64,000 bases of DNA. Origin: Pogonophryne albipinna. Taxonomy: Eukaryota > Chordata > Actinopteri > Perciformes > Artedidraconidae. Positions 14,401 through 53,235 of this stretch are shown piece by piece. Location: the NCBI GenBank assembly GCA_028583405.1, contig CM053253.1, forward strand, positions 5,570,296 to 5,634,295, given 5' to 3'. Positions within the stretch are counted from its first letter, which is position 1; the number at the start of each line of letters is the position of its first letter. The position numbers were made by a program, and so were the translations under genes. The notes below the pieces were generated by a model that saw only the letters and a program-made list of their open reading frames with translations, had not been told where the DNA came from and did no database searches.

Positions 14401-16721
14401 GCCACTTGGAGTTTTAACCGGTTACCTTGGCGACACACTTTACCTCACATTGACTATATACAGCAGTGATCACCAACTGGCGGCCCGCGGGCCACATCCG
14501 GCCCGCCAGACATTCTCATCCGGCCCGCACGACGGGGGTGACTGTGGCGTTGGCGGAGTGGTTACTGCATTCGCCCCCCACCCATTTTTTTTTTTTTTAC
14601 AACGTCTCGTGAGTAAGGTGCAGTACCGGAGTCCAACAGAGAGGCAGCAGCTGCGGGTCAGTAGACTGCGTACTGCGAAACCTTCCCTGCCTTGAACAAG
14701 AATTGATCCTTCGTTGTGAAGAGTCTGGTTAATGCGGTCCGCACCACAGCAGTAGCCCGGCTATGACAGAGTCCAACAGAGAGGCAGGAGCTGCGGGACA
14801 GTAGCCTAGAAGCAGGGTTGGGTTGTAACGGAATATATGTAACGGCGTTACGTAATCAGAATACAAAAATCAAATAGGCTAACTGTATTCAGCTGGCGTT
14901 ACATTTGAAAAACGAGTAATCTGATTACAGTTACTTTCGTAAACCTGAAGTGAATACATTTTGGAATATTTATTGGAATTATTGGTGGAAAAGTTTCCTC
15001 ACAAAATGTAATATTCATTACCGGCAGAACTGTGTGCACACGGCACAGCGCTGCAGCATGTCTGTGAGCGAGAGAGAGAAGCAGCGTGTCTGTGAGGCCC
15101 CGCCCCCGCACGCAGATGAGAGAGAGAGATCTCTTTTAAAATATATTGAAAGGTAGAAACGGAGATGGTTCGATAAAATGTGCAAGATAACGTTTATGTA
15201 GCATTTCTTTATTGTCGAGATGATGACATTCATAACGGGATAAAATCACAGTGAATGGCCTGCTGCTGCTGAATGCATGGGGCAAGTGACTGGAACAAGT
15301 TTTAAAAGTTATTACATCGTTTCAGATAATAAATAATAATGATAATTCATTCTATTTAGGGGCGCCTTTCAAAGCACCCAAGGACACCTTACAATTCATA
15401 ACATATTCCAAGGAAAGGTTTTAAGACAGTACAAAGAATGCAGTCCGGGTGATGTTTTTTAGGTGGGGTGCAGATGAGAGAGCTGTCCAGAATGACTGTT
15501 TGAGTTCTTGATAAGCCATTAAAACAGTAAAACAAGTGTCTCCTGTTCACCAAAACATACCCATCTGTTATTGAAAAAGAAAGTATTCCAAAAGTATTCT
15601 AAAAGTAATCTGAATACATTTTTAAGACACGTAACTGTATTCTGATTACTTTCAGAGCATGTATTCAGTAACTGATTACATTTACAAAGTAACCCTCCCA
15701 ACCCTGCCTAGAAGTGATCCTTCGTTAGCGTGAAGAGTCTACTAAGCTTTATGCGGTCCACAATACCTGAGCGTGCTCCACTAGCACCCCCCCCCCACTT
15801 CAAAATTCTGGGCTATATAAAAATCGCTGGCCCCCGATAGTGTCTATTGGATACATTTTGGCCCTTGGACAAATGTAGTTGGTGATCCCTGATATACAGT
15901 ATTGATTGTCCTTCCTCCTTATCTTCCAACCATTTGGACGCAGACTTGCATTTCCCCATAACGACGTCGTTTAACAACCGGCGTAAACGGACCTTCGCGC
16001 TATCAAGCAGTGAGCGTGCGATGTCCTGTTCAGATGACGTCAAACCCAACGGGATGCCATAAATAAACTACACAGAATCACACTACACACCTACGCAATG
16101 ATTACATTCAGGCAGACTGTAGAATACAACCTCTTTGGACAATTTATATACTTATTGAAAACAAGCAACAAAATGTAATACCTTGGAAAATGCTGTTTAA
16201 TACTTTTTAATAGCCTTAATTTTCGCTAAATTTATTTATCAACTTTTTAACTCTTTAGAGGTAAAGGAAGTTGATAATAATAATATATTGAAGATAACTT
16301 TTTTTTAAATCAGAAAAAACATTTATCTATGGATTACCTTTTCCTAATACTAAATACTTTTGTTCTGCTTCTTTAGGACATGTCTCTGTAGGTAGGTATA
16401 GGTAATAGATAATGCATGTATTTGTTGTACTGGATAGATAGTTATATGTATTATACTTTCAATGTGGAACATGAAACAGAATAGTCCAACACTAAGTTGC
16501 CGACGATTCTTCTTAATTATAGCTTAGTTTTTAATGTCTTGCAAGGCGGTTAAATACATCGTTTCTACACCTCTATCATTGAGAATAACGGTACATGTAT
16601 ATGACTTTTATTTGTTGATAAAGGAAGCTGTCGTGAGTCTGAAGATTATGGTCAGGATGTTGTAACTCACCTTACTCTGAGAGGAGCTCTGTGTGTTGGA
16701 CGTCCTCTTTCTCTGCGTCAT
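8439..16721 (-). CDS. nsmce3: Non-SMC element 3 homologue (MAGE-domain protein), SMC5/6 complex
   Basis: NSE3 is a nuclear subunit of the SMC5/6 complex. It pairs with the RING ligase NSE1 and the kleisin NSE4 and acts in recombinational repair. Ten coding exons on the minus strand join in phase to 267 aa: 16671-16721 (ATG 16721-16719), 13986-14105, 13718-13781, 13379-13458, 13193-13287, 13032-13111, 12641-12683, 12468-12530, 11169-11283, 8439-8531 (stop TAA). The first ~55 residues are polar (MTQRKRTSNTQSSSQSK). The MAGE homology domain follows, about residues 65-240, with VFGLKMIEIDAKNHMYIL, NPKMGLLFVILSVIFMKGG, the winged-helix LIWKTLKNL and YLEYTRIPHTEPIEHEFHWG. It ends in HDQDPQSW and a Ser-rich tail. 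Human NSMCE3 is, as I recall, an intronless gene of 304 aa; this one is multi-exon. Introns 1, 6, 8 and 9 carry transposons. Other MAGE subfamilies cannot be excluded by name, but fish are thought to have a single MAGE gene. Confidence 0.9.
8563..9087. repeat. Duplicated block, interrupted copy (continues at 11068-11150)
   Basis: This is the second copy of the block at 6299-6890. A tRNA-derived SINE splits it at about 8617-8783 and two hAT elements split it at 9096-11067, after which it resumes with GCAATCTCACCGTGAGGATA. It also carries an internal tandem duplication of about 41 bp (ACAGCTAGCTTAGCTTAGCA, 8850-8930). Confidence 0.7.
8617..8783 (-). mobile_element. tRNA-derived SINE
   Basis: Read on the minus strand it starts with an A-box-like TGGCTCAGTCAGTAGG. 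A B-box GGTTCAAGTCC follows about 40 bp on, so it has the two internal RNA polymerase III promoter boxes of a tRNA head. The tRNA-unrelated body contains CCTTGAGCAAGGCACCGGAC. It lies just upstream of the last nsmce3 exon (intron 9) and interrupts the duplicated block. Confidence 0.75.
9441..9524 (+). repeat. 12-bp minisatellite inside hAT element A
   Basis: About seven copies of GTCTAACTCATG/GTCTAACTCGTG in tandem, alternating A and G at one position. The period is a multiple of three, which gives an apparent Gly-Leu-Thr-His/Arg peptide, but nothing suggests it is translated. Confidence 0.95.
9741..9878 (+). pseudogene. BED zinc-finger fragment of a hAT transposase
   Basis: The frame starting GAT at 9741 reads DIWAHFRYNEAEKKSECIV, then a Cys-Gly-His and, after a spacer, LLNHS. 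This is the W..F / C..C / H..H layout of the BED DNA-binding finger at the N-terminus of hAT transposases. No catalytic RNase-H-like domain follows. This protein evidence agrees with the 8-bp target duplication of the surrounding element. Confidence 0.65.
10221..11067. mobile_element. hAT-type MITE B
   Basis: The ends CAGTGTTGAGTGTAACGCG and AGTAACTTGCCCAACACTG are imperfect inverted repeats. Exact 8-bp duplications GTCCTGGC lie at 10213-10220 and 11068-11075. The interior has GTAACG/AGTAATG repeats next to both ends. It directly abuts element A and shares its right target duplication. No coding sequence was recognised. Confidence 0.9.
12040..12150 (-). mobile_element. tRNA-like SINE fragment
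   Basis: On the minus strand the words TGATCAGAAGGTCACAGG and GGTTCAAGCCC form a tRNA T-arm/B-box-like segment. A matching A box is not clear, so this may be only a decayed SINE head. It lies in nsmce3 intron 8. Confidence 0.4.
12785..13019. mobile_element. hAT-like MITE (TAGGGCTGC family), 235 bp
   Basis: The ends are TAAGGCTGCTCAATT and AATCGAGCAGCCCTA (inverted). An exact 8-bp target duplication CATCTCAC lies at 12777-12784 and 13020-13027. It sits in nsmce3 intron 6, with only 12 bases between its end and exon 6. Confidence 0.9.
14218..14341 (+). mobile_element. LINE/SINE 3' tail fragment
   Basis: The words GTAAAGCGGCCTTGGGTCCC and GAAAGGCGCTACACAAATGT, followed by ATTATTATCAT, are the standard 3' end of several fish LINE/SINE families. 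A reverse-orientation tail of the same kind is at about 15330-15400. Confidence 0.5.
14464..15891. mobile_element. hAT-type element inserted into repeat X
   Basis: The ends CAGTGATCACCAACT and AGTTGGTGATCCCTG are inverted repeats. The 8-bp target duplication ATATACAG is exact (14456-14463 and 15892-15899). Copy 2 of repeat X has the uninterrupted site with a single ATATACAG at about 34400. A GC-rich segment follows the left end, and GTCCAACAGAGAGGCAG occurs twice inside (14631 and 14771). Confidence 0.93.
14813..15706. mobile_element. Second hAT-type MITE nested in the first
   Basis: It begins CAGGGTTGGGTTGTAACGG and ends TAACCCTCCCAACCCTG, with an exact 8-bp target duplication CCTAGAAG at 14805-14812 and 15707-15714. 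GTAATCTGATTAC-type words occur next to both ends. It is the innermost layer of a three-layer nest. Confidence 0.93.
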
Positions 16722-16945
16722 GGCGACACGATGCCTTATAAACAAAATAAAACACAACCACGGTCAGATCAGTGAGTTTATGTGGCTTTAAACAGATATC
16801 AAAGTGTATTAAAACACAGTTTAACAGGACCAACCGTCACGGAAGTCCTAACCGTTAGAGCTAAAGCACCGTTAGCTAAGGAAACCTGCAAGCTAACTAG
16901 CTGTTTAAAAGCAAACATATACATTAAATAAAGTTAAATATTCAC

Positions 16946-17060
16946 CTCTCAGTGTCTGGAGAGTGGAGTGAAAGTATCGGAGTATTAAAATAAACGTTTT
17001 AGTCAAAAATATTCAATGATTTTGTTCAAATGCAAACTTCTTTCTGAAAACAAACCGTCA
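16946..17060 (-). promoter_or_regulatory. 5' non-coding exon and promoter region of nsmce3
   Basis: On the minus strand a consensus donor (CTGAGAG|GTGAATATT) ends at 16946 and implies a non-coding first exon of unknown 5' end. The sequence just upstream (17050-17110) is relatively GC-rich and contains TGATGACGT, a CRE-like word. Transcription starts cannot be placed from sequence alone. Confidence 0.5.
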
Positions 17061-17330
17061 AACTCCCGCTAATGTGGGTTTCAGGCGCGTGCTGATGACG
17101 TAGTAAGAGCCTGCCGGATGTTATTTTTGATGTATTTTTTTGTTGTATTAATTCAAGAACATAATATATGAACATCATATCTCAGGGGTAGACATATAAA
17201 GTAATGCCTTGGTGGAAAACTGGTGGAAGAAACATCCAGATGATTTACTGAGGTAAAAGTACTTTGAAAATAATCTATTACAAAAGTCCTGCATTTGAAA
17301 CCTTTATTATTTCAACCATGCAGTATTTTA

Positions 17331-18216
17331 CTGCGGTCAAGCCAGCCCGCACGTGATATTGCGGTGCGCGAATATCCTATGCATTACGGTAGAGTCCTGG
17401 AAACACTGCCTCTGTGTTTAGATGAGAATAAAACAAAAACTGTCCAGTATCAAAGACTCATTTCACTTCAGGGTGATAGCAGGACACCCCATCTAGTCAC
17501 TTCGAAAAAATCAGGACATTCTGATGTACAGTTTCAAAATGAAAGACCTTTGAAGTCTCATATATGAGCTATCATCCCTCTGTGTTTAGATGAGAATAAA
17601 ACAAAAACTGTCCAGTATCAAAGACTCATTTCACTTCAGGGTGATAGCAGGACACCCCATCTAGTCACTCAGAAAAAATCAGGACATGCTGATGTAGAGT
17701 TTCAAAATAAAAGACCTTTGAAATCTCTATTGTATGAGCTATCATCCCTGTTTTTAGATGAGAATAAAACAAAAACTGTCCAGTATCAAAGACTAATTTC
17801 ACTCCAGGGTGATAGCAGGACAGCCCATCTAGTCACTCAGAAAAAATCAGGACATTCTGATTTACAGTTTCAAAATAAAAGACCTTTGAAGTCTCATATA
17901 TGAGCTATCATCCCTCAGTGTTAAAATGAGAATAAAACAAAAACTTACAAATGCCCAATCGTGATACATACCATTTTATTTTCAAAATAAATCAGAATGT
18001 CCTGATTTTTTCTGAGTGACTAGATGGGATGTCCTGCTATCACCCTGGAGTGAAATGAGTCTTTGATACTGGACAGTTTTTGTTTTATTCTCATCTAAAC
18101 ACAGAGGCAGTGTTTCCAGGATTCTACCGTAATGCATAGGATATTCGCGCACCGCAATATCACGTACGGGCTGGCTTGACTAGGTTTTCCCGAGTGGAGG
18201 CTGGCTTGACCGCAGT
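17331..18216. mobile_element. Fold-back element with internal 168-bp tandem repeats
   Basis: The ends ACTGCGGTCAAGCCAGCC and GGCTGGCTTGACCGCAGT are exact inverses. Inside, about 200 bp at 17340-17560 is matched in inverted orientation by 17985-18186. Between the arms a roughly 168-bp unit (start CTGTGTTTAGATGAG) is repeated at 17410, 17579 and 17749, with a partial fourth copy at 17913. Open frames at 17295-17567 and 17718-17903 are by-products of the repeats. It lies between the divergent nsmce3 and slc25a20 promoters. Confidence 0.85.
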
Positions 18217-18999
18217 TGTATTACAACATGTGTTATTATTGTAGCATCGGACACAACATTATCAGCAGAATTAGATATGTATTATTGATCCCAAATTAGG
18301 AAAAATGTTTCGTTAAAGCAGCATGTTGAGACAAAGGCATTGCACAACATTTGAAAAATAAAAAGAGTAGAAAAAACAAACATAAAACAGAACTAAAAGG
18401 TAAAATATAAACAAGTTGACCATCTGTAGATTATTTGTTCACACTTAAAACATATTTTGCTGGTATTACTTGTATTAATGTACTGAAGTAAGGTTCCCAA
18501 TGCAAGACTTCTAGTATTATCTTTGATATTAGTATTTTCAAATAAGTAAAGCATCTGATATTTTTCCAACACCAATGCTGATGAACCACTGCTGCAGGTA
18601 ACCTCCAACCTGCTCACTGTAACTGGTTTCAACACTAGAGGTCGCTGCTGTGTAGCTTTTAATTAGATTATAGAGCCTCATTTCAAATCTCACATGTTTA
18701 CTAACGCAAACTCTAGTTACACAAAAGTAACATACATCTTTTTTTAATGGTAAAACTAAGTATCTTTCAGTCCCACTCGGCTCCCGTAAGGCAAAGTCCA
18801 GCCTCTTTAAGTGCGCAGCAGACAAACACACACACACACACACGCGCGCACACACACACAAACAGATATAGAGAGAGACAAGCAGACAAAACAGTGTGTT
18901 CTTCCACTTTCACACACACACGCACGCGCGCGCGCTCAGAGACAGCGGTGTGTGTGCGGTCTCTGTCCGGCTCTGTTCCCCGGCCATGCGGAGGAGACG

Positions 19000-28023
<9,024 letters not shown>

Positions 28024-28432
28024 AATAAGTCAGTGTGGACCAGTATTTTATGAAGCTGAATTTTCATCAGTTCTTGTATTATTATTAAATGTAATTTAAT
28101 AATACAATTAATTATCTTTGATATTCATTCTTTGTAATGAAGATTTGACACTCACTTTTTGTGAGTAATGATACAACATACACACACTTAGGAATGTATG
28201 ACAATATAAAAACGTAACTATAATATATATTTCTTTGACGGGAGGCTTTTCTCACTTTTTGAGATGATTTGTAAAATGTAATATATTTAATTTTATACCA
28301 TTCAGTTCAGAATGGGTTTGAATGTGTTTAATCTACAAGCTCTGCCAAAAGTCAGAATTAATTTTATGCCGGGCGATGAAGTTTGTTGGACCTGTGTTCA
28401 GGGTTCTCTAAGCTTTGTGATTAAAGTGTTTG

Positions 28433-28438
28433 AATAAA
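28433..28438 (+). other. Polyadenylation signal of slc25a20
   Basis: AATAAA about 410 bp past the stop codon, followed by a T/G-rich stretch. It implies a 3' UTR of about 430 bp ending roughly 390 bp from the probable end of the convergent bicd transcript. Confidence 0.65.
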
Positions 28439-28824
28439 GGGTTTTTGAACTTGCCATAATTCATTGTATAGCTTTTCTCTGTGTTGCGCTCGGTGGCGCT
28501 GCGTCCGGTAATGGTTGTTAATGTTGGAGCTTTTATCCAATCATATTTAAGTCTGAATGTGTTGCTGGGTCAAACAAATCTGCCCTGAGACCTTCAGATC
28601 ATGGATGTATAAAAAGATTCTGGTAGATTAAAACAAATGGTAATGAAAGTGTTGCATTGACCAATCAGATTTGGAGTTGGCGACACCGGAGGCCATCAAG
28701 CAGGCGTACGATGACGTCGACATTTGAACATCGACATTTGCACGCCCTTTGATTGGATTGACTATTCTTTTATACATGACATGACAGTGTTTCAATAGCG
28801 TCTGAATTCAAAGGATCACGACCA

Positions 28825-31800
28825 ACATTCAGTGCTGTCTTGTTTTTATTCTTCATGACAAAAGTGGTTCACAGGTCAAGGAAAGGACATTGCATTCACA
28901 TAAAAGGTAGAGGACCATGAAATGTGTTGTGGGGAGTGTGTGCATGTCGTCCCTTCAGAACAATTTACACAGAACGCAGACCACATAAATACAGCTTAAA
29001 ATATTATACAACAATGGTAATTAAATTATACACACAACTGCACAGAGTGAATTAAATAGATCAAGAAATCCATTTACAACCTTCGAAGCAACAGGACAAA
29101 ATGTTAGAACGTTCCCACTTTTTAGCGACCTTTAATCTATAATGTTCTTCATACATTATGCTCTTGATTTTACTGCCATCACTAGTTAACAAGTTCATAG
29201 GAGGGCTAAAAAGGGGACGTATTTCAACAAAATGAGATATCGCTTTGATTCAGTGCTAACACTGCTTTATGAGTTTCCCCAAAAGTAAATAAAACAATCC
29301 TTCCAAAAAAATCACAACAACAGTGTTGAATAGTAACCTCTATTTAGAAAGTGTGATTAAGTCTAAAAACAACAGACAAGATCAAAACCAAGGCACTAAG
29401 AAAAGAAAAGAAATCAGCAGGATGTGGCCTCGTCTACTAAACCACAGGACAGTTGTGCTTTAAAAGAAAATGGGTGTCAACGTTCAGTTTTCCTTTTTTA
29501 AACATCTGTTTTCAAATGTGTTCTTTAGCATCATGATTAGTGTCAACTCGACTTCAACTGCATTCAATGAGCCAGATGTTGTGACCGTACCAGTGTTAAC
29601 GTGCTGTCCTCAAGTCACAGCTCAAATTAAACTACTTTATTAGCAACCCGTGTTGGGGTGTCGTCAGAAACAAGCGCTTTAAATGTTTCCTATTCGTGTC
29701 TTTTCTTTGCTCTTCAGACTTGTGGAAAGCAAAGCAATGTACGGTTCTCTTTTTAGACATATTTTGGTTTGTATTTATTATTCTTTCTTTAACCTCATAC
29801 GTTAAGGGATAGTATTAATATTTAGTTTTTTTCCACAAGCAGCAACTCTAACAGCAGCCTGCTAGCACTATGAGCTAACTGTAGCCACATGGGGAGAACT
29901 CTAGCTTTGTTGAGGGTGATGTTAGCTCATGACAACATGCTAACTTTGGTAGCAGACAAAGCATGGCGACATTAAAACAATGGAATACAAACGCATGAGT
30001 ATTGTTGAAGGAGTGAGAAAATTGTAACTATGATTATGCAACCAAGAGAAATGTGCATGGCCCAACAAGCAGGAAGTCACAGCCAATGGGATGCCTGCAA
30101 ATGATGACTTCCAAAATGAGCTTATTGTCAGTGATGCTAACCGGTTGAACAGCAGTATACATGAGGCCGGATTTACACAGGCACTGTCCTCACTTGGTCT
30201 GCATAATGTGCAAAGTAAGACGTGCATTAGACGTCCCAAATATATGTAACTGATTACTCCATTTGACCTCAGTGGGGCATCTCATGGCTGTTATATTTCC
30301 ATCAGTGAAAAAGCGTGTTTACTGACCTATCGTCAAAGGGTGTGGCTCATGGGCAAAAGCCAAAGAGTTTAAAAGGACTTTCAGGGGGATATTACTGCAC
30401 CACCGGTGAAAGGGAGCCACCTAAACATGATAGCAACTACTTATGGGAGAGCAAGTATTTTAGTAAGGCTGCATTGTTCTACATAAACAACTACCTGGGA
30501 CTTATCACGAGGATCTACTGGCTTACAGACACTAAAGGACGCACGGACGGACGGACCTGGACAGGACGCCAGACTAAAAGGCAAGAGTGTAAAGACGGCG
30601 GACAGCCTTAAACTGAATCAAGGGCTGCAGGACGACAGGGAGTACTGCACAGGAACAGTCTCTGGAATAAATACTGTCAATGGTTCTCCACGACACACAA
30701 CAAGACCAGATGGGATCCGCTTGAGACAAGACACGGTCAATGAGGTCACAATGAGCATCGTTCTGCAGGCTGCATGCAGGTCCCTCCGCTCCGAGCAGAG
30801 GAGACCAAGAGAGCAGGATGAGAGATTTTATTTTGTAACTTAAATCCATGGGGAATGTTCTGGCATCGAATCTGGGGTGGACAGGAGGAGGGAGCCGGGG
30901 GTCGACATGGTCCTTATGGAGAAGAGGGGGGTTGGAGTAATGGGAGGAGCGTCTCAGCGCTACAGAGACAGGGTGAGACAAGACAGAAAACATATTTAGT
31001 TCAAATAATAAAATGAGTGAGATTAATGAGGGTGATTTTAAAAGGGTAAATGGATCAAGAGGGCTGCACAATTCATTGAAAAACAATATTTGAATTGTTT
31101 TTCTTTTGTGTCATAATATCTATCGGTTAACTGAAGCACGTTGCTCAGAATACAAAATAATAAAAAAACGGAGCAAAATATATGATTTAAAAAATATATA
31201 TAAATAATTGAGGAGCTGAAAAAAAAGTCCTGTCCAACAAACAGAAGTAAAAAAATATGTTGTATCTGAACTTGGAGAAGATTAAATATCTCTTCAGAAA
31301 TGTTTGAATCTGTCTGATCGCCTACTTAGCTGAACTTAAGACACTAAGTTAGGAAGAAAGGGGGGACTATGAATTAATGCTTTTATATACATGTATGTAT
31401 ATGTAAATGTGTGGGTATGGATGTAGGTATGTGTACATATATATGTGTATATGTGGGTATACATGTGAGTATATGGGTACATGTACTGTTGTTATTATTC
31501 TTTATTCCTTATCTATTGATTTTATTTTAATATCTTTTACCTATACATGTATTTATTTACTTTACTAGCTAGGACTGGGAGGGGGGGGGGGGGGGGAGGA
31601 AAGATATAGACCGTATAAATGTAACTCATTGTGCCTGACTTAATAAAAAAATAATAAATAACAACTATGATCTTTTTAATATATTATTTATGAATAATAT
31701 TTTAAATAATGTTTTAAAAAACTGTCATCCCCTCAAAAATCAAATCATATCGCCGTTGCAATATGGGTCAAACAGGTAATCTAATATGTATTTATTTTCC

Positions 31801-32283
31801 ACTTGTGCAGCCCTCGATCCATACATATAGCATGGAGGGTCATCAAATGAGGGTCTTTAAAGTATATATATATATATATATACATTAATTATGAGATGTG
31901 TAAAAGCTAAAATGTTTAACTTCAATAGCTCTGAATAAAATCTGTGCAAATTATTCAGATTGCTTATTTATTATCTTATGGGTAAAGAATGGCTTATTTT
32001 GTAAAACCATAACTCGTGGCTGTAGATCAAGCAGTTTAGTATAAATCAGAGCCAAGGATTTAACCGCAACTTATTTATGATATTCTTTATTATTCGTTTC
32101 TGTATATATGTAAACAGTTTCACCTAATTCTGTTTTTGACATTGTCTATCTTGTGTTGTTGTTACCCTTGTGTGAACTCTTACCTGTCCCATCCTGAGTT
32201 TCAATATGATACCAGTTGCTGCTTTAACGTGTGCATTCCCCTACGGTGATCAACACATATCTTCTGTTATCTCTTATTTCATC
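28825..32283 (-). other. Probable long 3' UTR of the bicaudal-D gene
   Basis: No exon of another gene is seen here. The minus strand has AATAAA at 28850-28845, the last good signal before slc25a20's own 3' end. The 3.4-kb, mostly unique AT-rich sequence fits a long 3' UTR. It contains an hAT-like MITE at 31060-31814 and a G-run at about 31577-31596. The UTR limit is inferred only. Confidence 0.4.
31060..31814. mobile_element. hAT-like MITE (AGGGCTGC family)
   Basis: AGGGCTGCACAATTCATTG on the left and GTGCAGCCCT on the right. The inverted match continues outward into ATGGATC / GATCCAT, so the termini are longer than in the sister copies or the flank is palindromic. No 8-bp direct duplication was found. 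Confidence 0.65.
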
Positions 32284-51606
<19,323 letters not shown>

Positions 51607-53235
51607 CTTTGCTTGGCCTTCAACTTTGCTGCCAATGTTCTACTGGGAGTCCTGCCTCCTTCTCTCCCCCACTCTCATTACTCCACACTACAAAAGGCAA
51701 AACACAAAGATGGTGATTATGAAAAGGCCTTTTCAAAAAAAGCCAACAATGGAAAGAGGTTTTGTATAAATCACATTGTGATGAAAATTCAGCAAACTGC
51801 ATAGGGCAGGATAATCTTTGGGATTGGTTGAATGGGAACATGCGTACTTTCAGCCCAAAATGGCAAAAATCCAAGCCATTAATTACTGCGGTTTCTAATG
51901 ATGTAGTTAGCATGTATAACTCACAAGGATTTACAACTAGCATATTGCTGCTATTGGCCTTCTTAAACAGGCACAACATCAGAAAATGTAGAATCTTGTC
52001 CCGGAGCAGGGACATTTAAAGTGTTATAGCAAAGGGACAGGGCGGATACAAAGGCAGAAATAAAGCTAGTAGAATAACATGGTAAATACATAGGAAAGCA
52101 CCTGCTCATAATAATACAAAATCAAATAGGAACACATAAAAAAAAAAGTAGCAGCATTATAAAAAGTGAACAGCAAGTGACAACATCATAAGTGTGTAAA
52201 AGGTGTATATTTTGCACATACTGTAGCACAGTCCTCTTTCAACCAGTCTGAGCATTGAAGAAGCAGCCAGTTATAACATGAGTAAATAGTTTACATTATA
52301 TATTGCACATTGTAGTGTTATAACACAACCGTGGTGTTACAGACGATATTGTGTGGTGGTCATGGGGATTATTTGAATGGGTAACCTTGTACTTTGAACT
52401 CAGAAAGCCAAATGACTATACATCCAAGACATAAAGGACTGAAGTTAGTAAATATGTATCTGGACTAGAAAACTATCACATTTCTGCTATTTGCCTTATT
52501 TAACAGGTACCGATAAACCCATGGCATTTCAACACCGTCACTGGTGATTCCTGGCATGCAACATCCCACGCCTTCAACATCAGCAACGTTACATCTTTAC
52601 AGAACAAGCTAGCCTTATAGCTGGTGTTAGCTACAAGGTTATGACAGATGGTTAAAGTGTTGTATTATGAAACAATATGGATTAACTTTGACGACCCTCA
52701 TCGACTGGGGTGGGGCGGACATCCCCCATCTCCTCCTCGTGTCCTCTCCTTTGACCGAAGATGGAAACACCACACACACCCGAGTGATGCCAAATGATGC
52801 ATCACATAGGCATCTGTTTCCCTTAACCCTCAAACTAGCATCAACTGAGATTAAAAGAAAGGAGGTCAATACTCTGACATTAAATAAGTCCTCACTGATT
52901 TCAAAGTATGATCATTAGACGATGAATACTATTCTGACAGTGACACAATACGGACTATGAACAGGACACGGACGGCTAGCAAGTGTAGTTATAGCCTGGT
53001 GAAGACAACACAATGCTAACAATTACTAGCTTGCAACGTCGTATTAAAGCATTTAGCAAGCTAGCTTCTTGACTTTATTTAGTTCGTTTATTTAAACAGG
53101 CTTAACGGAATGTACGATATTACATGTGTTTCCACGCCTCAAAGGGTTGTTCTCCGTTGTCTCTAACGTCAGTCATGTCCTGTCAAAGGAGCTAATTAGC
53201 TACCGCTTAAACTGCGACCATTAGCACACACTCAC

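Larger units (their letters stand above)
14360..16260. mobile_element. hAT-like repeat X, copy 1, split by a later insertion
   Basis: Outside the insertion at 14464-15891, this sequence runs in parallel with 34290-34750 (AGACCCTTTCCATACATTT ... GACGTCAAACCCAACGGGAT). The right terminus seen in copy 2 is absent here. It lies in nsmce3 intron 1. The apparent open frame at 15813-16049 falls across the junction and is not a gene. Confidence 0.8.

Noticed and set aside
14360..14695. 111-codon open frame with a proline-rich middle
   Set aside because: It crosses the boundary between repeat X and an inserted hAT element, so it cannot be an ancestral gene.
17295..17903. Two similar open frames of 90 and 61 codons
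   Set aside because: Both arise from the tandem 168-bp units in a fold-back element; they contain no known domain.
30574..31086. 170-codon minus-strand open frame with a good acceptor-like CCCTGTCTCTGTAG in front of 30973
   Set aside because: It could be an alternative last bicd exon, but no donor in exon 8 points to it, its reading resembles no BICD tail, and a continuous frame already ends at 32284. It is more likely 3' UTR; long cDNA reads would decide.
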